This document shows, one piece after another, positions 26,731 through 34,594 of a stretch of DNA of 64,000 nucleotides; position 1 is the first letter of the stretch, and the number at the start of each line of letters is the position of its first letter. Under the pieces are notes generated by a model that was given only the letters and a program-made list of their open reading frames with translations, had not been told where the DNA came from and did no database searches. The DNA comes from Pedobacter aquae. GTDB taxonomy: Bacteria > Bacteroidota > Bacteroidia > Sphingobacteriales > Sphingobacteriaceae. The position numbers were made by a program, and so were the translations under genes. The DNA lies in assembly GCF_008195825.1 (NCBI RefSeq), contig NZ_CP043329.1, forward strand, positions 248,001-312,000. The letters run 5' to 3'.

Positions 26731-27726
26731 CTATAAACTCAATTGAAGCTTATCAAGCTCGTTACTTATAAACTTAATCTCTTCTTTTGATAATTGTACT
26801 CTTGCAGCTTTAGCATTTTCTACTGCTTGTTTTGCATTTCTGGCCCCAACCAAGGCAATAGTAATACCGGGTTGTTCTAAGGTCCAACGTAACACAATTT
26901 GAGAAACCAACATATTTCTTTCATCTGCTAAAGGTTTTATCTTATTCAAGAAAGCATCAACTTTAACTAAGTTTTCATCTTTAAAGAAATATATTCCAGC
27001 TCTATGGTCTCCTTCATTAAAAACATGACCGGGTTTCATTTTTCCGGTAAGTAAGCCTCTTTCTAAAGGGCTATAAGCTAAAATACCTTTGTCAAGAGCT
27101 AAACAATAAGGAACTATTTCTTGCTCTATATCTCTTTTAACCATGCTATATGGTATTTGGTTAGAAGCTAGTTTGATATATTTTTCTGCCTCGGTCATTT
27201 GTGCTACATCATAATTACAAACACCTGCATAGCGTACCTTACCTGCCTTAATCAGTTCTTCAACAGCTTGCATGGTTTCTTGTATTGGTGTAGTAACATC
27301 TGGCCAATGGATTTGATAAAGGTCTATATAATCTGTACCTAATCTTTTAAGAGAATCTTCACATTCTTTAATGATGCTTTCTTTGGCAGCATATTTATAA
27401 ATAGCTATATCCTTACCAAAATTATCTATACTTTTAAAACCAAAATCTCCTTTATTATCATCCCAACGCATCCCAAATTTGGTGAGTATTTGCACTTTAT
27501 CTCTGCTTAATTCTTTTATAGCTTTGCCTACTAAAACTTCGCTGTGCCCTTGCCCATAAATAGGAGCTGTATCAATTGCATTTACACCTTCATCATAAGC
27601 AGCAAGCATAGCTTTAATAGCTTCTTGGTCATCTGCACCTCCCCACATCCATCCGCCAGCTGCCCAAGCGCCAAAAGTAATTACGGGTAATTCTAAAGCT
27701 GTATCTCCTAGTTTTCTGTATTGCAT
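26731..27726 (-). CDS. Aldo/keto reductase
   Basis: This 331-residue NADPH-dependent oxidoreductase has a TIM-barrel. Catalytic residues are visible: Asp52 and Tyr57 in AIDTAPIYGQGHSE, Lys in VQILTKFGM and His in LYQIHWPD. A cofactor-binding segment near the C-terminus reads PGITIALVGARNAKQ. It starts 15 bases after the TonB receptor gene on the same strand, so it is the last gene of a three-gene operon that also encodes a soluble sugar dehydrogenase. A role in handling an aldose or its oxidation product is inference from that context. Confidence 0.93.
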   Translation of the reverse strand: MQYRKLGDTALELPVITFGAWAAGGWMWGGADDQEAIKAMLAAYDEGVNAIDTAPIYGQGHSEVLVGKAIKELSRDKVQILTKFGMRWDDNKGDFGFKSIDNFGKDIAIYKYAAKESIIKECEDSLKRLGTDYIDLYQIHWPDVTTPIQETMQAVEELIKAGKVRYAGVCNYDVAQMTEAEKYIKLASNQIPYSMVKRDIEQEIVPYCLALDKGILAYSPLERGLLTGKMKPGHVFNEGDHRAGIYFFKDENLVKVDAFLNKIKPLADERNMLVSQIVLRWTLEQPGITIALVGARNAKQAVENAKAARVQLSKEEIKFISNELDKLQLSL

Positions 27727-27741
27727 AATTTTAATGATGTA

Positions 27742-29766
27742 TTACCATTTCAATGCTAGTCCTGCATAGTAATTTCTAGTTGCAGCCGGGTTAAAATAGC
27801 GGTTTCCAAAAGCGTTAATATCGTTACCTAGACTGTATTTTTCGTTTAATAAATTATCAACTCCAAAAGTGATATGCAGTTTAACGTTGTTAAAAGGTAC
27901 TATGTAATTTAGCTTAGATTGTATTAAATGAAAGCTATCTGCAAAAACGGTTTCTGCATCATTAAGAGATGTTTTGCCATTGTATTGATGTTGAACGAAA
28001 AGATTTAGCTTTTTAAAAAGTGAAATATTTAAACCGTTAACCCAGTTAAGTTTTGGTATTCCGGTAAGCATATTCCCAGAGAAATTGTTGCTACCAATAA
28101 AATAGTCTCTAAACTCAAATTTAGAAATAGTTATGGCGTTATAATAGTCTATACTTAAGGCTCTAGCATCTGCTTTGATGATATTGGCATTCAATTGAAT
28201 TTCTGCACCTAACTGATTGGTACCACCAGCGTTTACATAAAAGTCTTCGTCGCTAGCATTAACTCTTCTTACTATAGCATTGTCTAATCGGTAATAAAAA
28301 GCACTTACATCAGCATAAATGCGTTCGTCTGATGTTCTAAGCCTAAAGCCAACTTCATAATTCCAGCCTTCTTCTGCATTTAAAGAAGTGTTAATGATTC
28401 TGTTTGAGGGTCTTATTTCATCTTTTGTAGGAGTAGAGTATCCCTTACTTACCAAGGCTCTTAAAGAAAAGTGTGGAGTTACTAAATAAGATAATGCCAA
28501 TTTTGGTATGAAGGTAGGGTCAAACTTGCCATCGCCTGCATCTTGTCTTGGTGATTGTGGCAGCGTTCTAAAGTTAAATCTGTTAAAGTTTAAACTTAAT
28601 GATGCCTCAATTTTAAGTTCTGGTAAAAGCTCAACGGCAAAACGATTGAAGATAAATTCGTTAAAGTTTTTAATCTCATCGGCGTCGCGTATAGTTGTTG
28701 GGTTACCCGCTTGGTTGCCATAATTAATGAAATCTGTTTTGGTTCTTTGGTATTCGTAACCCAAGTTCCACTGTAATTTAATAGAACTGGTTTCCTTATT
28801 TTTTAATTCTAAGTATGTTCTTAAAGCATAAGAATTTTCATCTCTATACTCGTAATTGGTAAAGAAAGGGTTTTTAAAATCGGTTACTAAACCCGATATT
28901 CCAATATAATGCCTTAAGCTATTGGTGATTTTATAATCATGACTTAAACCTAAAAACACACTTTTATTATAAATGCCGGTATTTAACTCTTCTGCTCTTG
29001 CTCTTGCTGCTCTTGGGTTTTCTACTAATTGTACTGCGGTTAAACCACCAGGAGTATTATAATTCATATCGGCATAAAAGCCTGAAAATTTTACAGTTCC
29101 ATTTTGGTTGTATTTCCACTTTTGTTGAGTTTGAAAAAAAAGTCTTCGCATGGCACTATTGATACGGTAGCCATCTGCTTCCTGATAAGCCTGATTAAAA
29201 CTGTATTCATAGTTTTTAACCTGATTTTGCACACCAAAATGTTGTCCAAATAAACCAAAAGAGCCTCGTATGGCACTAAATTCTGATGTTTTTTCTGATG
29301 ATGAAGAATTGATAAGTACAACCCCTCCAGAGTTTGCACCAAACAAACTTCCGTCTGGTCCTTTTAAAATTTCTATCCCTTTAACTGTATTTTGATCTAT
29401 TAAATTTAGATAAGTATTACCACCAGCATCCGTTAAAGGAAAATCATCATAATAAACTTTTACATTTCTTACCCCAAACGGAGAGCGGATTAAACTACCT
29501 CTGATAGATAAGCGATAACTACCCGGCGAACGTTCCTCCATTTTTACACCGCTGATGCTGTTTAAAGCAGGCAATAAAGTGTTTTGCGTACGTTGTTCTA
29601 GCTGCGCTTTATTAATAATGGTTGCTGTTGCTGGTAAGCTGATGAGAATCTGCTCGCCCAAATAAGCATTTATTTTAACTTCATTGAGCGTTTTTATGCT
29701 ATCTAGTTCTTGAGCCTGTGTGGTACCAGCAACCAAAGTAGCTAGTATAAAAAGATGTAGTTTCAA
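27742..29766 (-). CDS. TonB-dependent outer-membrane receptor
   Basis: This 674-residue receptor has a signal peptide (LATLVAGTTQAQ), a plug domain and a beta-barrel ending RNYYAGLALKW. The TonB-box region is close to TLNEVKINAY, and plug landmarks are SYRLSIRGSLIRSPFGVRNVKVYYDDFPLTD and GPDGSLFGANSGGVVLI. It has no carboxypeptidase-like N-terminal domain and no SusD, so it resembles siderophore or small-molecule receptors. The start is TTG at 29766, which overlaps the stop of the restored sugar dehydrogenase frame (TTGA), pointing to coupled translation. The ligand is unknown. Confidence 0.9.
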   Translation of the reverse strand: MKLHLFILATLVAGTTQAQELDSIKTLNEVKINAYLGEQILISLPATATIINKAQLEQRTQNTLLPALNSISGVKMEERSPGSYRLSIRGSLIRSPFGVRNVKVYYDDFPLTDAGGNTYLNLIDQNTVKGIEILKGPDGSLFGANSGGVVLINSSSSEKTSEFSAIRGSFGLFGQHFGVQNQVKNYEYSFNQAYQEADGYRINSAMRRLFFQTQQKWKYNQNGTVKFSGFYADMNYNTPGGLTAVQLVENPRAARARAEELNTGIYNKSVFLGLSHDYKITNSLRHYIGISGLVTDFKNPFFTNYEYRDENSYALRTYLELKNKETSSIKLQWNLGYEYQRTKTDFINYGNQAGNPTTIRDADEIKNFNEFIFNRFAVELLPELKIEASLSLNFNRFNFRTLPQSPRQDAGDGKFDPTFIPKLALSYLVTPHFSLRALVSKGYSTPTKDEIRPSNRIINTSLNAEEGWNYEVGFRLRTSDERIYADVSAFYYRLDNAIVRRVNASDEDFYVNAGGTNQLGAEIQLNANIIKADARALSIDYYNAITISKFEFRDYFIGSNNFSGNMLTGIPKLNWVNGLNISLFKKLNLFVQHQYNGKTSLNDAETVFADSFHLIQSKLNYIVPFNNVKLHITFGVDNLLNEKYSLGNDINAFGNRYFNPAATRNYYAGLALKW

Positions 29767-31006
29767 AGCGTTATGTTATGGTTTTTTGCTGATATTTTGA
29801 AAATAACTCCTGCGGCATCATCTGCAACCAATAAATTCCCATCTTTTAAAAAGCATAAGCCAACTGGTCTTCCATATACTTCTGATGTTGACGGGTTAGC
29901 AATAAAGCCTGTTAAAAATCCTGAGGTTTGCCTTTTGGTTTGCCATTTTCAAACGGTACAAATATAACTTTATATCCAGAAAATTCTGAACGATTCCAAG
30001 AACCATGTTGCCCCACAAAAGCTGCATTTTTATATAAATCAGGAAAATTATTTCCATCGTTAAAGGCTAATCCTAAAGATGCTGTATGTGCACCTAAATC
30101 AACTTCTGGGACTATCGCTTTAGCAACAAGTTCTGGTTTAGGGTCATCTTTCCAACGTGGGTCTGGGTGTTGCCCAAAATAAGCATAAGGCCAGCCGTAA
30201 AAGCCATCTCGCTGTACGCTAGTGATGTAATCGGGCACTAAATCATCACCTAAATTATCACGCTCGTTAACGGCTGTCCATAGGGTAGTAGTGCCAGGTG
30301 CCCAATCCATCCCAACCGGGTTTCTTAAGCCTGTAGCAAATACTTTTTCACCTGTTCCGTCCGGATTTATTTCTAAAATACAGGCTCTTCTTACCTCATG
30401 CTCCATACCATTTTCGCCAACATTACTTCCAGAACCTACAGAAATATAAATTTTCTTGCCGTCTTTACTTGCAATAATATTTCTAGTCCAATGGTTATTA
30501 TAACCTCCGGCAGGAAGACTTAAGATTTTATCTCCTTTTCGGGTAATTTTATTTTGCGATGCTTGATAAGGAAACCTCATTAAGCCATCCGTATTAGCAA
30601 CATAGAAATAGTTATTTAAAACCAGCATCCCAAAAGGCTGATTTAAATTCTCTAAATAAGCTAGTTTAACATCAGCAACACCATCATTATTGGTGTCTTT
30701 TAATAAAGATATTCTATTGGCACTTTTGCCTGTGCCAGACTCGGCTACAAAAATATTCCCATCATCGGCTTGGTAAATCCAACGAGGGTTTTCTAGCTCA
30801 GTAGCAAATTTTGTTACAGTAAATCCTTCTGGTGCTATTGGGAGTTTATCGCTAGGCCAGCCTATAACTTTACTGATTTTTGTGCTAGGTTGCGTGGCAA
30901 AAGGTTGTGGTAATTGCAAGGAATCTTGCTGCTGACTTTGCTGCTGGTTGGTAGAACCACAAGCGGCTAATATCAATGTAAAAAGCGTAAAAAATGCGTT
31001 TTTCAT
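29763..31006 (-). CDS. PQQ-type soluble aldose/sorbosone dehydrogenase lipoprotein, frameshifted near the C-terminus
   Basis: This lipoprotein carries a six-bladed beta-propeller of the soluble glucose/sorbosone dehydrogenase group. The lipobox ends in Cys16 (LILAAC). Family landmarks are ELENPRWIYQADDGNIFVAE, GGYNNHWTRNIIA, DGFYGWPYAYFGQHPDPR and FVGQHGSWNRSEFSGYKV. The frame as given stops at 29912 after a run of five T (minus strand; 29914-29918). One extra T continues it through NPSTSEVYGRPVGLCFLKDG and NLLVADDAAGVIFKIS to a TGA at 29763, giving 414 residues. The restored stop overlaps the TTG start of the downstream TonB receptor. Cofactor and substrate are inferred from the family. Confidence 0.87.
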
Positions 31007-31128
31007 ATTTGCTGTTTTATTTGTAACTGATAGATTTAATTTTTGTTTTTGATCGTGATGTATCAGCTATTCAAACAATTATGCCAAAGAAGTGTATGAA
31101 AAAGATAAATCATTAAATCAAACTCATT

Positions 31129-31761
31129 ATGAAAACATTAAAATTAGGATTAATTGCAACAGTTTTTTTAGCAGCATGTTCTAACAATCCAAAAGGTAAC
31201 AAAGCCACTACTGCTGATGCAGAAGCCGTACAAGCTGTTGATGGTGAAACTTTAAATGTAGATCCTGCTAGCTCAAGCATAGCATGGACAGGTAATAAAG
31301 TTACGGGTAGCCACACAGGAACTATTAATATTCAGTCTGGAAATGTAGTGCTGGATGAAGGTAAGTTGGTAGGCGGCGAATTTGTAATCGACATGACAAC
31401 TTTAACCAATAAAGATTTAGAAGCAGATGTAGAAAACAAATCAAAACTCGAAGGGCATTTAAAAGCTGATGATTTTTTTGCCGTTGAGAAATATCCAACA
31501 AGCAAGTTTGTGATTACTAAAGTGACTTATAAAGAAGACGGTAAAGCAGAAATAGCGGGTAATTTAACTTTAAGGGATGTTACTAAAAATGTTTCTTTTA
31601 TTGCTGATGTTCCTGCTGCAAGCGCAGATGGTTTTCATGCTATGGCAGATTTTAACATCAACAGAAAAGACTGGGGTGTGATGTATGAAGGAATGAAAGA
31701 CGATTTAATTGCTGATGAAATTAACCTGAAAGTTCATTTAATGGCAAAAAATAATCCATAA
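31129..31761 (+). CDS. YceI-family lipoprotein
   Basis: This 210-residue lipoprotein has a lipobox ending in Cys17 (FLAAC) and a low-complexity linker. Its YceI lipocalin-like domain (about 45-208) carries SSIAWTGNKVTGSHTGTI, EFVIDMTTL, LKADDFFAVEKYPTSKFVITKV, GNLTLRDVTKNV and NINRKDWGVMYEG. YceI proteins bind isoprenoid-type lipids such as ubiquinone or polyprenyls in the periplasm. It stands alone between divergent and convergent neighbours and ends in a strong terminator. Confidence 0.93.
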   Translation: MKTLKLGLIATVFLAACSNNPKGNKATTADAEAVQAVDGETLNVDPASSSIAWTGNKVTGSHTGTINIQSGNVVLDEGKLVGGEFVIDMTTLTNKDLEADVENKSKLEGHLKADDFFAVEKYPTSKFVITKVTYKEDGKAEIAGNLTLRDVTKNVSFIADVPAASADGFHAMADFNINRKDWGVMYEGMKDDLIADEINLKVHLMAKNNP

Positions 31762-31772
31762 AAATTAAAAGA

Positions 31773-31805
31773 AGAGGTCGGGGTGATTTTATAATCCCGA
31801 CCTCT
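31773..31805. terminator. Bidirectional terminator between the YceI and lactonase genes
   Basis: A perfect 10-bp stem AGAGGTCGGG at 31773-31782 with CCCGACCTCT at 31796-31805 lies between the two convergent stops. It has a T-rich stretch on the right and an A-rich stretch on the left, so it can serve both genes. Confidence 0.85.
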
Positions 31806-31810
31806 GATTT

Positions 31811-32950
31811 TTAAAGTTTGGGTGTAAATTTTAGACAAACTGGTGCACCAACATTTACAGTTTCTCCTGTATAAGTTAAAAGCCCGGTTTTTACATCTCT
31901 TTTAAAAACAAAAATATCATTACTATCTTGATTGGCTACTAACAGGAATTTATCTGTTGGGTCTATATTAAAGTTTCTTGGGGTTTTTCCTTTGCAGCTA
32001 ACGTTGTCAATTTTTGTTAAAGTACCATCAGTTTTATTAACCTTAAAAACGACTATTTCATTTGCGCTTCCGCGATTACTGGCATACAAATAATTTCCAT
32101 CTTGTGATAAATGAATATCCGCAGCACCATTAGTTCCTTTAAAATCAGGCGTATTCATACTTACTCTTTGCACCTGCTTTAATTCTTGGTTTTGATAGCT
32201 ATAAACGCTTACATGTGCAGTAAGTTCTTCTACTACGTAAGCGAAACTTCCTTTTTTGTTAAAGATGAAATGCCTTGGTCCACCACCAGGGGTAATGGTA
32301 GTAAAAGCTTGTTTAGCAGGGACAAGGGGCTTACTTGCATCGGCTAGGTATTGGTAAGCAAAAACTTTATCGGCACCTAAATCTGGTACATAATAATGGC
32401 TACCATCTACAGATGGGTAAATACAATGTGCATGAGGTTTATTTTGTCGCCTTTCGTTGATACTAGTACCTTCATGTTGTATAAGTTGACTTAGGGGTTC
32501 TATTTCTCCGCTAGCTTTAACAGGGAAAACGCTAACACTGCCTCCACCATAATTAGCTGTAAAAACATGTTTACCATTATGGGTTAAAGAAATGTAACAT
32601 GCACCCGGACTGGTTGTTGACTGGAAATTTTTATGAGTAATTTCTCCGGTTTTATTGTTGAACTCGAAGTAGCTTACGCCTGATGCTTCTTGTTCACTCA
32701 CACTGTAAACTTTTGTGCCTTCTTTATTTATAGTTAAATAAGACGGGTTTTTAATACCTTCCGTAGTATGTTCTAGTTTAAGTTTCCCGGTTTTGCTATC
32801 AAACTCGTACACAAATATACCTTGGTTTTGGGTTCTGGTATAGGTGCCAACCAATAAATGATAATAGCGCTGCTTTTTGTTTTGAGCGTTTACAGACAAA
32901 CTTAAAGCACAAAATAAAAAGGTAAATAGGTTTAATAAGAGATTTTTCAT
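31811..32950 (-). CDS. Secreted lactonase-family beta-propeller protein (6-phosphogluconolactonase-like)
   Basis: This 379-residue exported protein has a signal peptide (FLFCALSLSVNAQ) and a seven-bladed propeller of the Pgl/YbhE type. Landmarks are YHLLVGTYT, NPSYLTINKEGTKVYSVSE, NKPHAHCIYPSVDG, GGGPRHFIFNKKGSFAYVVEEL, LYASNRGSANEIVVF and GKTPRNFNIDPTDKFLLVANQ. Because it has a signal peptide it probably acts on lactones outside the cytoplasm and not in the pentose phosphate pathway. Proximity to the sugar dehydrogenase operon suggests a shared role in extracytoplasmic aldose oxidation, which is inference. Confidence 0.87.
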   Translation of the reverse strand: MKNLLLNLFTFLFCALSLSVNAQNKKQRYYHLLVGTYTRTQNQGIFVYEFDSKTGKLKLEHTTEGIKNPSYLTINKEGTKVYSVSEQEASGVSYFEFNNKTGEITHKNFQSTTSPGACYISLTHNGKHVFTANYGGGSVSVFPVKASGEIEPLSQLIQHEGTSINERRQNKPHAHCIYPSVDGSHYYVPDLGADKVFAYQYLADASKPLVPAKQAFTTITPGGGPRHFIFNKKGSFAYVVEELTAHVSVYSYQNQELKQVQRVSMNTPDFKGTNGAADIHLSQDGNYLYASNRGSANEIVVFKVNKTDGTLTKIDNVSCKGKTPRNFNIDPTDKFLLVANQDSNDIFVFKRDVKTGLLTYTGETVNVGAPVCLKFTPKL

Positions 32951-32984
32951 AGTCCTAAAATAGGAAATTCAACTAGATATAAAT

Positions 32985-33788
32985 CTAAATTTGGGCAGAA
33001 AAATGATTTACAACAGTCTGATCGTTCAATAATGTTGAGGTATAATTTGGAGCTTCTGCATTAATAAATAAACATGTTTTTCCTTTGATTAAGTTAATCA
33101 CTTGTTGATTTAATTCTTGAGGTACAGCAGGACAACCATGGCTTCTACCTAATCTTCCGTGTTTATGAATAAAATCAGTACTTACATAATCTGCACCATG
33201 TACAACAATAGCTCTTGCTCTTGCTAAATCGTTGATGCCTTTATCTAAACCATCTAATTTTAAGGATAAGCCATGTTTACCAAAATAAGTTTCATTGGCA
33301 ACATAAAACCCTAAACTACTTTGGTGAGATTCTGCCTGATTAGAAAATCTTACTGCTTTATTATCACCACTTCCTCTGCCATGTGCCACATAGCTATGCA
33401 ATAGTAATTTTTGATTTTTGATATCAATTATCCACATTCTTTTTGAAGTGCTGGGTAAATCAAAATCTATAACGGTTAAAATGTTTTTATCACGATTTAA
33501 AAGATTTGCCAATTGCATATTTAAAAAACCCGTGAAAGCTTTCTCAAATACAGTTTCTGATAAACCAGCCGCTTTGAGATTGATTTTTTGATAAGTAGCC
33601 TGTATAAAATTTTGATAGGTTACAACAGTGTCTACTGAAGTTCTTTGAAGTGTGGTATCTAGAATAGAAACTTGTTTGTTTTTTAAAACTGCGCTTTTCC
33701 AACTGATGTTGGTTAAAGTAAAAATAGCTAGAAATAGTAATAAAATGGTAACAGAATAAATGTTGAATCTTTTTTGTATAATGCTCAT
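32985..33788 (-). CDS. Murein L,D-transpeptidase catalytic domain protein
   Basis: This exported protein of about 267 residues belongs to the YkuD_2 type. The catalytic region reads ARAIVVHGADYVSTDFI and GRLGRSHGCPAVP, with the active cysteine in SHGCPA. The upstream part contains MWIIDIKNQKLLLHSYVAHGRGSG, a usual opening strand of this domain. The open frame extends to 33848, but the ATG at 33788 (MSIIQKRFNIYSVTILLLF) gives a normal membrane anchor and is preferred. The likely job is peptidoglycan cross-link modification in the periplasm. Confidence 0.87.
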   Translation of the reverse strand: MSIIQKRFNIYSVTILLLFLAIFTLTNISWKSAVLKNKQVSILDTTLQRTSVDTVVTYQNFIQATYQKINLKAAGLSETVFEKAFTGFLNMQLANLLNRDKNILTVIDFDLPSTSKRMWIIDIKNQKLLLHSYVAHGRGSGDNKAVRFSNQAESHQSSLGFYVANETYFGKHGLSLKLDGLDKGINDLARARAIVVHGADYVSTDFIHKHGRLGRSHGCPAVPQELNQQVINLIKGKTCLFINAEAPNYTSTLLNDQTVVNHFSAQI

Positions 33789-33890
33789 AATGAAGATGTT
33801 TTTCTTTGCAATCCTAAATATATACCTATTTAAACTAAAGGTAACCATCTTTATCTTTAAGCTGACTTAAAAATAACTTTCAGCTTACCT

Positions 33891-34547
33891 TTAAATGACC
33901 TTTACGTATAAATACTGATAGTTTTTTCTTTTTAATCCGCTTTTTCTACTGTGATATAACCTATATAAAGCCAACTTGTCTAAAAGCGGAATAGCCTTGT
34001 TATAACGTACTTCTTGTTGGTGTTGAAGGCTTTTAAAAATGATATTAGCCAGCATGTTTTCTTGCTTAAAAGATATATTAGAATGTCCCAGTAAACCTAA
34101 AGCATGTAATAATTCATGTCTTAAAACTTCGTGTTTTTTAGGATAAATAAGTGCTGGATGCAAGTAAATAGCTGCATTAAAAATCTGCTTATTGCTTATG
34201 GTTGGTTTCATATAACCTAAAGGGCAATTTTGTTTTAGCGTTTCAAACCTGTTGTTATAACGTGTGGTATCAGCATCAAAATGTATTTTTAAATTACCCT
34301 GATTTTTAACCAAACTCATATCAACACTTAAGTATGGTTTAATGTCTTTTATAATTTCTTGTACAATTAAAATATCCTCAATACTGTAATTACCAGCTAA
34401 TTCTACTTTAATAGGTTTTTTCCATTTGGCATAGCTATCTTCCTTGTAAAAAGTGGTTTCAGCAAAATAAAGCAACTCGGTATCGCTATATTCATGCTTG
34501 AAGATACTAAAAGGTAAGGTTATAAATAGGATGATAAATTGTAACAA
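33891..34547 (-). CDS. Small exported zinc metalloprotease-like protein
   Basis: This 218-residue protein has an N-terminal hydrophobic signal and a zinc-binding motif RHELLHALGLLGHS, matching HExxHxxGxxH. The body resembles DUF2927-type zincins: PYLSVDMSLVKNQGNLKIHF precedes the motif and a long basic tail follows. The substrate is unknown. It sits in the same direction as the transpeptidase gene 42 bases downstream (33891 to 33848) and the kinase gene upstream. Confidence 0.72.
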   Translation of the reverse strand: MLQFIILFITLPFSIFKHEYSDTELLYFAETTFYKEDSYAKWKKPIKVELAGNYSIEDILIVQEIIKDIKPYLSVDMSLVKNQGNLKIHFDADTTRYNNRFETLKQNCPLGYMKPTISNKQIFNAAIYLHPALIYPKKHEVLRHELLHALGLLGHSNISFKQENMLANIIFKSLQHQQEVRYNKAIPLLDKLALYRLYHSRKSGLKRKNYQYLYVKVI

Positions 34548-34594
34548 GCTGATAATCTTTATTCTTTATACGTTAAAGAACTAGAAATATTACT

